64,000 nt of DNA, taken from positions 1,178,001 through 1,242,000 of the forward strand of contig JAZGUH010000003.1 of assembly GCA_037893225.1 (NCBI GenBank). Direction: 5' to 3'. Made by a program: the position numbers and the translations under genes. Source of the DNA: Hippasteria phrygiana. Lineage: Eukaryota > Echinodermata > Asteroidea > Valvatida > Goniasteridae. The notes below the pieces were generated by a model that was given only the letters and a program-made list of their open reading frames with translations, was not told where the DNA came from and ran no database searches. Below are positions 43,412-55,380 of the stretch, piece after piece; the stretch's first letter is position 1, and the number at the start of each line of letters is the position of its first letter.

Positions 43412-45534
43412 CTGTACATGTATTGTTCACAGACTGAAGCTCTGTGGGTAAACTGTATGCTGCATCATATCATGGAGGTAGTAACATGTACCTCCATGAT
43501 CATACACTGCTCCTTCTTTGAACCAAGGATTGAGTCCTCCGTGTTGTCACTGAGGGGAACAGGATTTTATTTCAGCCCAGCAGTACCACCTGGGTATCCC
43601 GTTTGTATGTACATGTACATATCATATGTAAAACAGGTGTTCAATTTTGTCTGTCAATTTTTCATTGAGCTGTCATTAATGAAAGACACTCTGCATGCAA
43701 TACATGTATGTACATGTACATGTATGTGCCCACTGGCTTCCTTGGGTTCATGTCAAGTGATGAGAACCATTCAGTTGTAGATGGACAAATTGTAATCCCC
43801 GAGGTCACCAGTTGTAAACTAATTGCTGATCCTTCCTGTCTGTCTGGTGAATTGCGGAAATGATGGGCCCTCATGAGAAGAGAATTTTATTTGGTTGTTT
43901 TTATGTAGTTTTTAGTTTTGAATCCCCAACGGATCATGATGTACATGTACATGTACAGTACATGTACACAAAGGTATGAGCCTGTGGGCAGAGTATGGTA
44001 AAACGCCCACACTAGACTGTGTAGGCAGCGTGGCAGTCGAGAGCGAGAGAACCTTATGCCACCTCCATGCATGATCAGATTGCCCAGCCAAGGTGTTAAG
44101 CTTGATTAATGATAAATGATTTGGAAAATTAATGATAAATTAAGCTAAAGCTGCATAGTGTACATGTATCAGTAACCGTGTGCAAACCACACCAACTTGT
44201 TATTCTTTCCAAAAAATTTTTTTTTTTAAATAAAGAATTAATTATACACACATGTACAATGTATAGCCTTTGAGAGGTTGTTCCAAAGAAAGTACATGTA
44301 CGTACATGTGCATGTGACATGTACAGGTAATGTAGTACGCTACCCACCATCCTGGTCAGGATTTTCTATTGTTCCTACAGACTAACACATCCCCATAGAC
44401 TAAGTACACATGTGAGGACAACTTCCATTCGTCAGAAATACTTGTGAGGACAGTATTGTTCCCTTTGTTATACCCTCTTTTCTGTCCTCACTAGAATAAT
44501 ACAGGTATAACATTCATCCACATTTGCATACATTTTTGTACACGTACATGTACATGTTCATACTTTAAGCCCATGTGTCCGTAGACTCTTTACAGGAATG
44601 CAACTCAATAATTCAGCTGACCGTAGGCTGACCAAAATTACACTTTGTTCCATATTTTCTAACACGAAGTTAGATTTAAAAGTTAATCTACAATCGCCAG
44701 CATGGGAATCTGGCTGTATTTTTGTTTGCGTGTGTCATAAGCATTTTCTTGCATTACATGTAGCTCCAAATATTAGCATGCACACAGATCATCACTCTTG
44801 TTGCTGGTTCAGTTGTCCAGTTATTTGTTTTGCAAATTCCACCAGTGTCTGCTGTCTGTCTCACTGCAACCGGATCTGTTCAACAAGGAGGGTATCTGCA
44901 AGTCTTAAATTCCCAGCCCTTGGTATTCGGAATGCATCAATCTTGCATCACTGTATATTTACACAAAAGAAGTAAAAAAAAAAGATTACTTTTTTTGGGG
45001 AAAAAATCAGGTTGTCAGTTTCCTCTGGCTGCTGTCACATCAGATTGCAACATCTCATGGTAAGCATCTTTTACCTTCTAATCTTCCCGATCAGTACATT
45101 TGTGAAGATGCACTGGAGGCCTACGGACGTGGATCTCATCTTTGTGTAAAAGTGATACTCTATCTGTGCAAACTAATGAAAAAAAAAGCAAACAAAATCA
45201 CCATCGAGTTTCATCTCTGTTATGGGTCTTACTTATGGAGAGAAGATGACAGGATGATGAACACGGACTGGCTGTTTCCTTAATGCTCACCTTGCTCATT
45301 CTCAGTGACTTTTGGTTGTGGTTGACTGTGAGGTCTCCCAGAGGCAGATTTTCATGAGTGCTTTCTGACAACTCTCTTGGCCGCAGCACAGAGTACTGTA
45401 CACGAAAAAAGATTCGGCTTCTCACTCGGCAAGAAAAGTTGCTCAATGCCAGTGTTTGATGTTCATGTGATTCATCATCTTCGGCCGTATGAGCTGCTTT
45501 GATCCTTGGTGCCTAGTGTTTGCCGAGGGTTATT
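43412..45534. other. Intronic; diverged repeat at 44355-44525
   Basis: ATCATGGAGGTAGTA/ TACCTCCATGAT forms a hairpin at 43469-43501. Bases 44355-44525 (TTTTCTATTGTTCC, CCCCATAGACTAAGTAC, GAGGACA) are a diverged inverted member of the AATAGGAAACA family. TACATG runs occur at 43605-43620, 43702-43725, 43938-43966 and 44290-44310. No exon was recognised before 45535. Confidence 0.45.
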
Positions 45535-45684
45535 ATGGCTAAGTCTAAGGCGGTGGATAAGCCGCCGGAGTGGGCTGTACCCATAGCCCTTCATCTCGGA
45601 CTGTTTGGTGTTGGCGGCAAGGACCCCGAGCCTCAGCCAGTACTGAAGGTACTGAAGGAACTGGACACAACACCACAATCGCAG
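45535..45684 (+). CDS. AHCYL: Candidate alternative first coding exon of AHCYL (D)
   Basis: An ATG in strong context (A at -3, G at +4) follows an in-frame TAG at 45514. It opens a 50-codon frame, MAKSKAVDKPPEWAVPIALH through LDTTPQSQ, ending at CAG|GTGATT in phase 0. The peptide is partly hydrophobic in the middle (WAVPIALHLGLFGVGG) and then hydrophilic. Joined to the exon at 60167 it would read TPQSQ-ISFKTTG. It is the closest of the candidate first exons to the common exons (14.5 kb). No domain is recognised; assignment to AHCYL rests on strand, phase and position. Confidence 0.5.
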
Positions 45685-45864
45685 GTGATTACCTTATTTG
45701 TTCAGTTACTGGTTTATTGCCGATAGATGTACATTGCACTTCCCACCCTGATCCTGACATACATGTAAGTACAGGCTTTGGCAGGGGATTGTGTCGAGAT
45801 GGTGGTACATACATGTATACCAAAGAATATAGCGATATGTAGCTTTTCGCAGCGTTTAAGATTT

Positions 45865-46620
45865 GTCTAAATTTTTGTGTGGATTAAACGAGTTTACCCT
45901 TGCTCAAAATTCCAGTTATTTCCAATAAATTTGACAGTAGAATAGAACATAACGTACGATGTACATTGTAACATGGAGAAATACAAAATACATACATGTA
46001 CTAAATTTGTCGTTTCTTTGATCGTTTTCTAAACCCTGACATGACTTTCCGTCTTATCTCTGTGAAGTTCATTATAGCGCACATGCGTGCGTGCATGCAT
46101 TGTATCGTTGGTGTAGTCTTGGTCAAGTGCAAACAACTGCACTGAATGCTACCGTATTATTCCCAGTGTACATGTACAATGTACGTACACGCAGCTAACG
46201 TGTTGCAAACTTCGTCTTGAGAAAAGACTAAGACATGGGGTTTTGGCAATTGTTGCAATCAGGCCGACCCCTATAGTGCATCTGCGCGTGTGCGTTGCTT
46301 TGTTGCTAGGTCAAGTGCAAGGAACCGCACTGAATGCCACCGGCCCACCGTCTTATTTCAAGTGTACACTGTACACTGCGAGCTTCGTCTTAAGAAAAGA
46401 CTAAAACACATGCGGTGCATGCATTGTACAATGTACATTTTGCGTGTACATGTGTACTTGTACACAAGACATACAATACGATGTTTTTTTTGACAGCTCA
46501 CGTGTGATCATCATGGTATTAATTATCAGCTGTTACTAATCAACAATGCCGATATAGAAACAAGTGCTAGTCTTTCTGAAGTGTCGTAAAGAAGCCGAAG
46601 GTAAATGTCGTGCCCTCGGG
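45865..46620 (+). repeat. Long dispersed repeat, second copy
   Basis: It aligns with 3880-4735: shared blocks include AAATTCCAGTTATTTCCAAT, TTGTCGTTTCTTTGA, GGTCAAGTGCAA...CACTGAATG (twice in each copy), CAACAATGC and TAGTCTTTCTG. The first copy lies inside the element at 3757-5120 and carries an extra MITE; this copy lacks both the GTTCGATAT ends and that MITE. Confidence 0.65.
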
Positions 46621-48026
46621 AGTTTTCCAAACGACATCAGGGTCTGCCTTCATTTATTGCAGATTTTTTTCTATTTTTCTCAGCTGATCAGAGCACGTGT
46701 TTGCCAAGCACATGTTCGCCGCCCCGCTTTTGTTTGCCAATCATAGATTAGCAGTCTGCAAACTGCATCTGCTGTAGCCTAATAGCATAAATTTAACTAT
46801 GCCCTTCAAAAACCAATATTTCAATGATTAAGCATTAACTTGTCATATAATCTGTTTTGGGAGAATGAGGTTGCCGAGAAAAAGTTATTTGAAATGATTT
46901 AAAACGATTTTGAAATGATTTGTTCAAAGTTTGCTGGTAAAAGGAATATGTATCTTTAATTTTTATCCTCAACACTGTGATAAGAAAGTCCACTGTTTTG
47001 AAGATTTCAAGAAGCCTCGAGCAAATTTTAACTTTATTTCCTTTGCAAAGTTAAGGGTCGGAGTGTCACCATTCATGGCTAATGCCACCCGTCGTGTTTA
47101 GGGTTCATGACTTAATACGTCCCGGCCCCCCCGCAATCGAGGAATCACTCCCTGTGCCTTTCTTCCCGTCTCTCAACGAATACATTTTCAAATCACTCCC
47201 TGTGCCTTTCTTCCCGTCTCTCAACGAATACATTTTCAAGTAAATGACCCAACATTTCGCATTATCCAAAAGAAAATCTCCGTGCTGGAGAATGAAACGT
47301 GTCTTTCACGCTGTTAATCTGTAGTAACTACACGTCTTTTGAATGTATAATGCCAGTTTTTGTTGTTTTTTATAGAAATTTGACACTACTCGCGAGTACT
47401 CGACTACTCGGGAGTAATTTCTGTGCGAGTCTCGAGTAGCAAAATCCACTACTCGCCCAGCACTAGTGTTAAATTTTTATCAAAAAAGAATATGCGGATA
47501 TGGCACATGATATTCTTCAAAATTTATAATACATTATTCATTCTCGATTTAATGTACAAAAACACTTGCATGTAAATAAAGAAATCACGAACATTTAGAT
47601 AATACTTGGGTGGCAATCGGTTAAACCTCCTAACTGATCCGGTCTTAATGTACACAATTCCTGAGTGCTGTTTGTTTAAGCAGCATTCAGTAGGCTGGAG
47701 CTCCAGATATTCCAGAGCCTTGATATTTTGATTGTTTGTTTTCATAAGCATGACTTGATTGAGTTTCTGAAATAAAAATCTGGGATGAATGTGTTTGGCA
47801 TTTTCGGGCCACAGCTGCCCTCCCTCATAACAAGACCCGGTGGATGGGGTCTGTGATGGATGGCTGCAATTTCCAGGCACTTAGTTTCTGATGTTTTGGC
47901 AGTGGAGTGTGTTTGCATTGCTGCTGTAGATTCTGGCTGAACCTTCTGGACAACAGGCAAAATGCTCGTATCGAATTCCCAACTTCTGGATTCATCTAGA
48001 GATCAGAGCCAAGAGAAAAGAATGGA
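46621..48026. other. Intronic, no gene; tandem duplication at 47143-47238
   Basis: CGAGTACTCGACTACTCGGGAGT at 47391-47413 and CGAGTAGC...CTACTCG nearby form a small inverted cluster. The 118-codon minus-strand frame at 47524-47880 has no recognisable domain, donor or acceptor logic and is left uncalled. Confidence 0.4.
47143..47238 (+). repeat. Perfect 48-bp tandem duplication
   Basis: AATCACTCCCTGTGCCTTTC through CGAATACATTTTCA occurs twice head to tail (47143-47190 and 47191-47238) without a mismatch, implying a recent event. Confidence 0.95.
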
Positions 48027-48289
48027 GGCTTTTTCACATGAGAGCCTTTCAACCCGGGGTGAGCCCCAGGGCTGCCCAAGTTGAATCTCGAAGTTTTCAA
48101 CCCTGCGTTTGACCCTGCATTATTTTGAGTTCAACCCAGGGCGATCTTAGCCCTTGATGCTTCAGGTGCTGTTTTCAACCAGAGAAAGAGTTTCAACCTG
48201 TGGTACATAACATTTTAACCCTGGTCTGGAGCAGGGGAAAAAAACAATCTCGGGGTTGATGCGGGGTTGAGAATCATCAAGTGTGAAAC
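48027..48289. mobile_element. Probable inverted-repeat element rich in TTCAACCC motifs
   Basis: TTTTTCACATGAGAGCCTTTCAACCCGGGG at its left (read in two parts) and GCGGGGTTGAGAATCATCAAGTGTGAAA at its right are imperfect inverted partners. GTTTTCAACC and GTTCAACCC units repeat inside. It resembles the TTTCACACTA-type elements at 20.0 and 25.8 kb; the borders are approximate. Confidence 0.45.
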
Positions 48290-51200
48290 ATTGCTTGTTT
48301 TATACACCACTGAAACTCATAGATTTGTCTAGTGTGAAAAATTCATATCTACTACTTGATCTGTCCAATGTTGGGTCAGTACAAAGGAGGAAGCTTCCTA
48401 AATCTTGGCATGGACCCAAAAGTTTAAACACTTTCAAATGCATGATAATGTACAAATCTACATGATGACAAATGGACCGTATGGATTCAGGATGCCATAT
48501 TTCTTTGTGGATTAATGTTGGGCTTAGAGGATTCTGAACAAAGAATTATTGCCTATCACTGATGTTAGCACTCAATTTCGGGTATGCTACAGTTGTGAAC
48601 TGATTTTATGAACATACACTGTACAGTGGTAAATACAACTCAGATTCAAATGTTGCGCGGTCGACGCTTCCGCTTTGCAAAAGAAAAAAATGTACGTACA
48701 TACACAAATGTACATGTACATGTTTATCATCAATTTAGAAGAATTTTTCCTGATTTCCTGTCTTCCAGATTTCCAGATGTTTTTTGGTCCTGAAATTGTT
48801 TTTAATCATTCCAAAATGACCTGCAAACTGAAACAGTCGAATTCTTCTATTCCGATGACCCTATTTTGTGCAATTTTGAACCGTATCTTTAGGTAGAATG
48901 TTCAGTTTTCTTATGCATTTTTCAGCAATAACGTACAAATCAAATGCCTCCAAATGTTTCATGGATTTTTCATTTTCCTCAAATCTCACCCCTGGAACTT
49001 AGTGAAGTCGAAGTAATTGAAAGAGTCTGTTGTTTGGGTAAAGTACAGTGTACATGTACATGTATGTAATGATGTAATTATGTAATTATCAATTTTTTCT
49101 TGCTTTTGGCTAAATTAGAGACATCTTGTGTGCATGAGATAAATGCAAGATCATTTTCATGGATTGGAAATCTACCCACATCTGCAGCCTGTTGTTATTT
49201 TTGTATTTTGTTTAGTCAGTCACTTGAAAGCACTTCAAGCTGTGTTTGATTTGAACTGGAATTTTTTTCGGGGGGGGGGGGGGGGGGCGGGGGAAGGGGG
49301 AAGAGGGAAGAGGGAAGAGGGGGGGAGGAGTATATTCACCGACACAGTTGTTATCCATTTCAAGTCCAGCATAAACAACCTGGGAAACTTTCCTCTTGCT
49401 ACACATGTAGTTGCTTTCCTTGGTCCCGCAACCTCTGCCCAATATACATGTAATGTACATGTATATGTACCAGATCATTATTTAGGTTTCTTTATAAATA
49501 ATTCCAATATGAACGTGCATATGTACATGTTTGTAGCTGTTGAGTTAACAACACAGAAAATGTACATGTAATGCATTTACTGGAGTGCAGTTTTGTACAT
49601 TGTACTGGTGAATTTCGTACAGACAATATTGGGTGTATACATGTGCAGTTGACATTGGTACACCTCATTACACTGCAGCTGCTGCATTGATTGCATGAAA
49701 TGCTGGACTCAATTGTGAATGTGTCAGTGAACATAAATATTGGAGTGAACATTAATGTTGATGCATTTGAAGTGACGTCTGTGAACTTGTAGATCTACAA
49801 ATGTACATGTATGCCTGCAGTCTGGGGCTGCCCTGGATTGTCATAACCAAACCACAGGTCTAGCTGTTGATTTTTATCAGCCAAGAAGGAAGCTGAGATT
49901 CCTTCATTGACCTGGACTCCTACCTGCAGATCGGAGGATGTTCTAGCCTGGTTGTAGTCTTACTCTGGCATGACTGTCTCGGATCCTGTAGTTGCAGGTG
50001 GGAGAAGATCCTTTACCAGGCTGAGATGTGCTTAGCTTAGGAAGTGTAATCTTCAATATATGCAGGTACATTCACATAGAGAGGTACACTGTACGTACCA
50101 TGTACATTCACATAAAACTTTACCCCTTTTAGAGGGAAAGAGAAGAACTGTGTATAGAGCAAACTACATGTGTATGCTTGAGGGCAAATAAGGCAAATTT
50201 ATTTTTTATTCTCTGCTAATGTCAGCATGGTCTGACAGGACAAAGTCAATATTAAATTAAGTATTACTATTACTGTATTATTCCTTTGAGCTGTGACTGC
50301 TGTACACAAATTACATTACAAACTGTGCTCTTACGGAAAAATTAACATAAGTGGTACTGGTACAAACACAATAGGTGGAAGATTCCTACCTTTTTGATTT
50401 TTTTTTCAATCTGCCAGCTTTAGACTGGCAATAAATGTTTGCTGTATTATTTTGTATAGAGCACAGTATTTTTTCTTTTATAAATTTATGTGTATGGTTT
50501 AAATTTAAAGTTGTCATGTCCGTGTTCTTTCTGAAAATTTCAATTCTTGAGTTATGGAAGAAAACTATTTTTGAATGAAAAAGCACTTACTATACATGTA
50601 TACAATCTGCACTCTGTTTGTTCTTCCCAGAATGTGTTGTTTTATTATGTGCTACATGTACATGTACCAATTTTTACGGTGTACATACAAAATGTGTTAC
50701 TTTTCAGGGGCCTATCAAAATCTAATTTTATATCAATTTATCAATTTGAAGATTTATTTTTGGGATGTCACGCCCAAGAAGCACGGACATAGCATTTTTT
50801 TAGTCTCCAGTATTCTTTCTGTGGTTCATGTACAATGTATAGAGCACTCCAGGTAGAAGAATTTGCAAAAATGTTTTGTTTTTATTTGCTTCATTTCTCC
50901 TGGTTGATGGGGATCCCAGCTCCCTGGATATATACATGTACATGTACATTGTACATAGCCATTTTAGGCAACCTAGGCTCTGGCTCTCTTGACTGGAATC
51001 AGCTGTGCGTACAGTTGCAAATGCTGCACTCATGAATTCCAACTACATTTCCTGTTTAGGGAGAAAGAAAATATAAAGTGCCTTTCCAGGGTTCCCACAC
51101 CAAAGTCTTAAATTTCATGCTTTTTCCATGCCTTTCCAGGGGGAAAAAATTGGGGTTTTTCATAACCAATTCTTACACCGTTTTTGTTACATCTTGAGAG

Positions 51201-52335
51201 TCTATTTTACAATACACTGACCATGTGTATTGGTTGTGTGAGATTCCATGACTTAACGTCCTTTTTCTTGGAATATCAATTTTCCATAACTACATGTACT
51301 TGCAAAATTCCATGACTTTCCTTGATACTTCAATAAATTCCAGGATTTTCCATGACTGCGAGAATCCTGCTTTTTCAGGGGCACGGGCACCATGTCCCAT
51401 GGTAGGATTCGAACCCAAATTCCCAAAGCCTCGACCATAAGAACGGCAATCATGTCTCCCTATCTTCTAGGCCCCGACACAGTACTCCACAAATCTGTAA
51501 ATCATGCTCTCTTTTCCTCCCGTCACATGCATCCCATCCCCTGGATCATTGAAAATGCACTCTAGCCTTTCTCTGGCAACGCTATCTACATTTGTACAGT
51601 GTACATGCACAGCTGCTCCTGATTTTTGCAGAGCAAATTGAATCCGGCGTTGACTGGGAACTTTTATGTGATCCAACTAATCCCCCAATCGGGGACGGGA
51701 GTGGAAGCCACTCTATAAGTGGTTTGTTGCCTCTGAGCGAAGAGTCCCTAGTGGTAGGATGAGTGGAGTTGGTTTGCTGTGGTTAATGCTTTAACTTTGA
51801 AAAGATTCTCTTTTTGCACTCGTTTTCTTCAAAATATTTTTTGAAGACAAAAAATGGATGTGGAAAAAATATATGAGCAACAGGTGTACAATGTGTGTAC
51901 ACAATATGTACAAACATGTTATGAGCTTTTGTAAAATGAAATTTATTTGAATTGTTTTTCTAAATTACTAAACATGTTGCAGTATTTAATTGATCACGTT
52001 TGTATTATATTAAGATATTTAAATAATACATGTAATAGTATTTGGAAGATAAGAAAAAAAACACAATCTGTTGCCCTTTAATGGGAAAAATCGGGAGGGA
52101 GGGTCGGTCGGCCGATTTTTTTATATTTTTTTTTTTACCATCCATGAAAACATCAAAACAATACTATATGTCATGTAATTCGGAAGTCATGTACACGGCC
52201 TTTAAGAGCTACAAGTGGAAATGATGTCTTGCTGCTCAATCTACATATACGATCGGGTATGTGCTATGAAGGCCTCTTATAGTTTTATTGTCAGAAGTGT
52301 TACAATTAGAAGTTGTGTTTTGTTTGTTTTTTGTT
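48290..52335. other. Intronic, no gene; G run and weak tRNA-like segment
   Basis: A G run at about 49270-49287 followed by GGGAAGAGGGAAGAGG units; TACATG runs at 49051-49065, 49445-49470 and 50934-50956; CCATGACTT/CTTTCC repeats at 51070-51360. On the minus strand 51405-51415 gives a B-box-like GGTTCGAATCC, but no convincing A box was found. No exon was recognised. Confidence 0.4.
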
Positions 52336-52362
52336 GGCTTTTCCGCTATCAGCGGAAAAGCC
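52336..52362. repeat. Perfect 12-bp-stem hairpin
   Basis: GGCTTTTCCGCT (52336-52347) and AGCGGAAAAGCC (52351-52362) are exact complements around a 3-base loop. It is not followed by a T run on either strand that would suggest a Pol III or bacterial-style terminator. Confidence 0.85.
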
Positions 52363-52498
52363 TTTGTTTTTATCTTTTTTCGGTTGCTTCTTCTTGTTCT
52401 ATCACAAATGCCATGGACAATGCACGTGTTTCATTCTCGGTGTCACTTCTGCCATTAAACAAACTTCTATCTTTAATGTGTTATATTATAGATGAAAT

Positions 52499-53165
52499 TT
52501 GACGTGACGTCATGAGGACGTCATCATATGATTTTTATAGTATTTTTTAAATTTTTGAACCTTTTAAGCCATATCTCAACAGAACATGCTAATTTCGAAA
52601 TTCTTTTTGTAATAGGTTTGTTGTGAAAAATGTGTGACGTAATGATGACGTCGTGAAAAATGTGGGGTTTTTTGTATGTCCGATCATCATGAAAATTGGT
52701 CGGTAGGTTGATATTGTCAAGAGCATGCAAAATCCAAAGTGACGTCATGACTTCATCGGTTGATTTTCTATGAATTTTTAAATGTTTCAAATTTCATTGC
52801 ACTCCAAGTTTCACACTGTCATTGATCAGATTGACTCCAATCTTAACATAGGCGAAGACCACATTGCAAAAGTTTGCTTTTACAAGTGCCATCATGGTGA
52901 CATCATCATGGGTCATGTGACGTCATCTTAAAGATGCATACTTTTGGATCCTTCTGTATATCTTGAGAACTGTACGTCCGATTTGATTTAATCTTGTTAT
53001 GCACTTAGGCTGGGGTGTGTTATAAATAAAAATTGATGTGACTTAATGATGACGTCATCATACGATTTTAGTTGTTTTGTTTTTAGTTTTTGAACCTTTC
53101 ATTCATATCTCATCAACAGAACATGATAATTTCAAAATTCATTTTGTAATAGGTTTTTCGGGTCA
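52499..53165 (+). repeat. Two ~130-bp direct repeats with TGACGTCA-like motifs
   Basis: 52514-52640 and 53044-53160 share GACGTCATCATA(T/C)GATTTT, TTTTTGAACCTTT, CATATCTCA, AACAGAACATG(C/A)TAATTTC and TTTTGTAATAGGTTT. In and between the copies lie about six GTGACGTCATG or GATGACGTCATCAT motifs, which match the core of cAMP-response elements. This may be a decayed repeat element instead of a regulatory array. Confidence 0.6.
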
Positions 53166-53372
53166 TGGATATTATATAAATGTGAAACAAATGAGTGGCG
53201 TCCGATTCCCACATTAAAGTTGAGTAAAGCCGACTCCTGCACGGAATCACCCAAGCCCATGTAACTGGTAGTCTGTGTAAAAAGAGTGTTGGTAACTCAA
53301 TTGTTTTAATTTGTTAAATTTTATTGAACAAAAACATTTGTTGACAAACATTTTTGTGAATTTTTGTGTGTA

Positions 53373-53577
53373 TTAACCCCTTGGGCACGGTATTTGACGG
53401 GAGATGTCGGGGTGTTGTAGCGGTTCTGGCAGCCAAATCGAACCGCTACAATGTGTTTGTGCAGTCAAGCATGACATAAACAATAATCCAACAATGGATT
53501 GAAACTGCATAAATGGCGGCCAATGGCGTCATCCGGCCTGGTGGCACTTATGGGGTCATCCGTACGCAAGGGGTTAA
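53373..53577 (+). mobile_element. TTAA-flanked MITE (CCCCTTG ends), copy 2
   Basis: TTAACCCCTTGGGCACGGTA and CCGTACGCAAGGGGTTAA bound it. It carries GTAGCGGTTCTGGCAGCCAA, GTTTGTGCAGTCAAGC, TCCAACAATGGATTGAAACT and GGCGTCATCCGGCC, matching the copy at 36026-36246 in reverse orientation. Confidence 0.8.
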
Positions 53578-54944
53578 GTAAACCGAATGCTGTACATGTA
53601 GTCATAACTTCAGAAGAATTTTAGACAAAGTGACCTTTGTATATTTGCGTGACAGTTGCTTCAGCCAAGCAAGTCATGGGATTTGATACTCATTGTGAGG
53701 TTCATTTCAACACAATAATTTGATTTTATTGTGTAAGATTTGAGAAGAGAATTTGTCATTACAAATAAAAAAAATCATTGATAGTTATTGGTACATGTAG
53801 TTTTCTGTGGATATTTTGTCTTCTCACTGTAATGTTCAGGGATGCGATTTGTCAGGATTTTTCCTGATGTCAGGAATTTGTCGGGATTTCAGAATTTTTG
53901 AAGAATCACTTTTGCAATCTGGAATTCCTGAGGTGTTGTCCTGAAGGTGTTTTTACCTGTAAAAGTGGATATAGACCAATAAAAAACGAAATTTTAAGGG
54001 GGTGCCATTAGGCAAATACAAACTATGTTAATCTCAAGTCCTCGTGGATTTTTGTGCATTTTTTTGTGGAGTTCGTGGATTTTTTATTTTTGGCAAAATC
54101 ACCCCTGAATGTTAAATATCTCCCATCATTTAGAATTTGGGGGAATAACCGTTACCACTGGTGTAAATTTCCCAATGAGGTCGGGTACATTTTGTACGTT
54201 AGCCTGCAGGCCCATTCCCTTTGGAAATGTCAAGTCAGCTGCTCCATCACGGACATTGTAGCCTCTGTATTTCATTTGAATGATTAATTTCATTTATTCC
54301 ACATTTATGATAACATTTCAATCAGTTCCTTCTATCATGGTCGATTTGCTAGTCGTAAACATTCTTACAAGAAATGCAGATTGCGCAGCTAGTGGAGGGC
54401 CGTGTGGAGAGATGGAGTTAGTTTTCAGTGGCGATAGCTTTTGCTTATCATCAGATGGGCCGAGTGTGTCCAGGCTTGGGTATTGATGGATCTATATATG
54501 ATATATTCTTGCACCTCTGCAGCGTAACTAGATCCTTTTGTTTGTACATCTCTCCAGCAGTGTTTCTTATCATTAGCGTGGGTGTACATTGCTCATACAT
54601 ACAGCCGGAAGAATTGTGAAGAATTGAATGCAGTAGATTTTGTGGATACATTGGGTTCAGTTGGATTTGTGTACTATACATGTACACTGCTTACAGGAAT
54701 TTTAGCGCATGTGATTCAACTTGTTAATGACTATACGTTTTGAAACTTTGTGATATTCATGACTTGAGTTTGCCACTCAGCATTTGTTAATTAGATTTTT
54801 AAAAACTAAGGATGTTATTTGTAACGAAATTACTTGGTGATGACGTCAAAATAGCATTGTGCCAGAAATACATGCATATTTTGCAATATACTACACACTT
54901 TTTGCATATTGTCCAGTTTACCAATCTTGGCGAAATTTCATACA
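53578..54944. other. Intronic, no feature recognised
   Basis: Short GTCAGGATTT/CCTGATGTCAGGAATTTG repeats lie at 53855-53885. No exon or bounded element was recognised. Confidence 0.4.
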
Positions 54945-55380
54945 TGTAGGGTTGCTGAGCACACAATTTTCTGCTAACGGAGCCTCTATTTCATAGAGTA
55001 CCATTAAAGCTTGAAAAGCACAGGAAAGAGCTCTGAGGCAGAATTTGCTTAACCCCTTGAGTAGGGTTATCGTGGTGGGGTGCCGGAGTGGCCTGTGCAG
55101 CCAAGCGAAATGGCCACAATGTGCTTGTGCACTCAAGCGTAACATACACAATAATCCAGCGGCAAATGGCGTCATCCGGCCTGGTGCCACTGGTTTTTCG
55201 AACGCAAGGGGTTAAAATAGTGACACAACAATTAATAGAAATCTCTATGGATTTTTTTTAAAAGCTGTAGCACAACTTAAACACCACCGAAGCTAGCAAT
55301 GTTTTTTTTCTGAGGCAGAATTTGCTTAAAATAGCATTATTATAAGCAACCATTAAGCAACCCTATGAAAGTGGGCCCAA
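54945..55380. mobile_element. Decayed element interrupted by a TTAA MITE
   Basis: AGGGTTGCT at the left (54947) and AGCAACCCTATGAAAGTGGGCCC at the right suggest inverted ends. TGAGGCAGAATTTGCTTAA occurs twice (55034 and 55311), the first occurrence being the insertion point of the MITE at 55049-55215. The GGGCCC...TTTCATA end resembles that of 62302-62574. Confidence 0.4.
55049..55215 (+). mobile_element. TTAA-flanked MITE (CCCCTTG ends), copy 3
   Basis: TTAACCCCTTGAGTAGGG and CGAACGCAAGGGGTTAA bound 167 bp including both target sites. GCCTGTGCAGCCAAGC, GTGCTTGTGCACTCAAGC and GGCGTCATCCGGCCTGGTGC match the other copies. The duplicated flank at 55311-55334 shows the uninterrupted target sequence. 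Confidence 0.85.

Noticed and set aside
47524..47880. 118-codon minus-strand frame
   Set aside because: No domain or family resemblance and no supporting splice signals; open length alone is not evidence in this AT-rich sequence.
51389..51475. Possible tRNA gene or SINE on the minus strand with a good B box
   Set aside because: No acceptable A box and only four acceptor-stem pairs; kept only as a note in the surrounding region.
52336..52362. Strong hairpin considered as a transcription terminator
   Set aside because: It has no T run, and such terminators are not used by animal Pol II genes.
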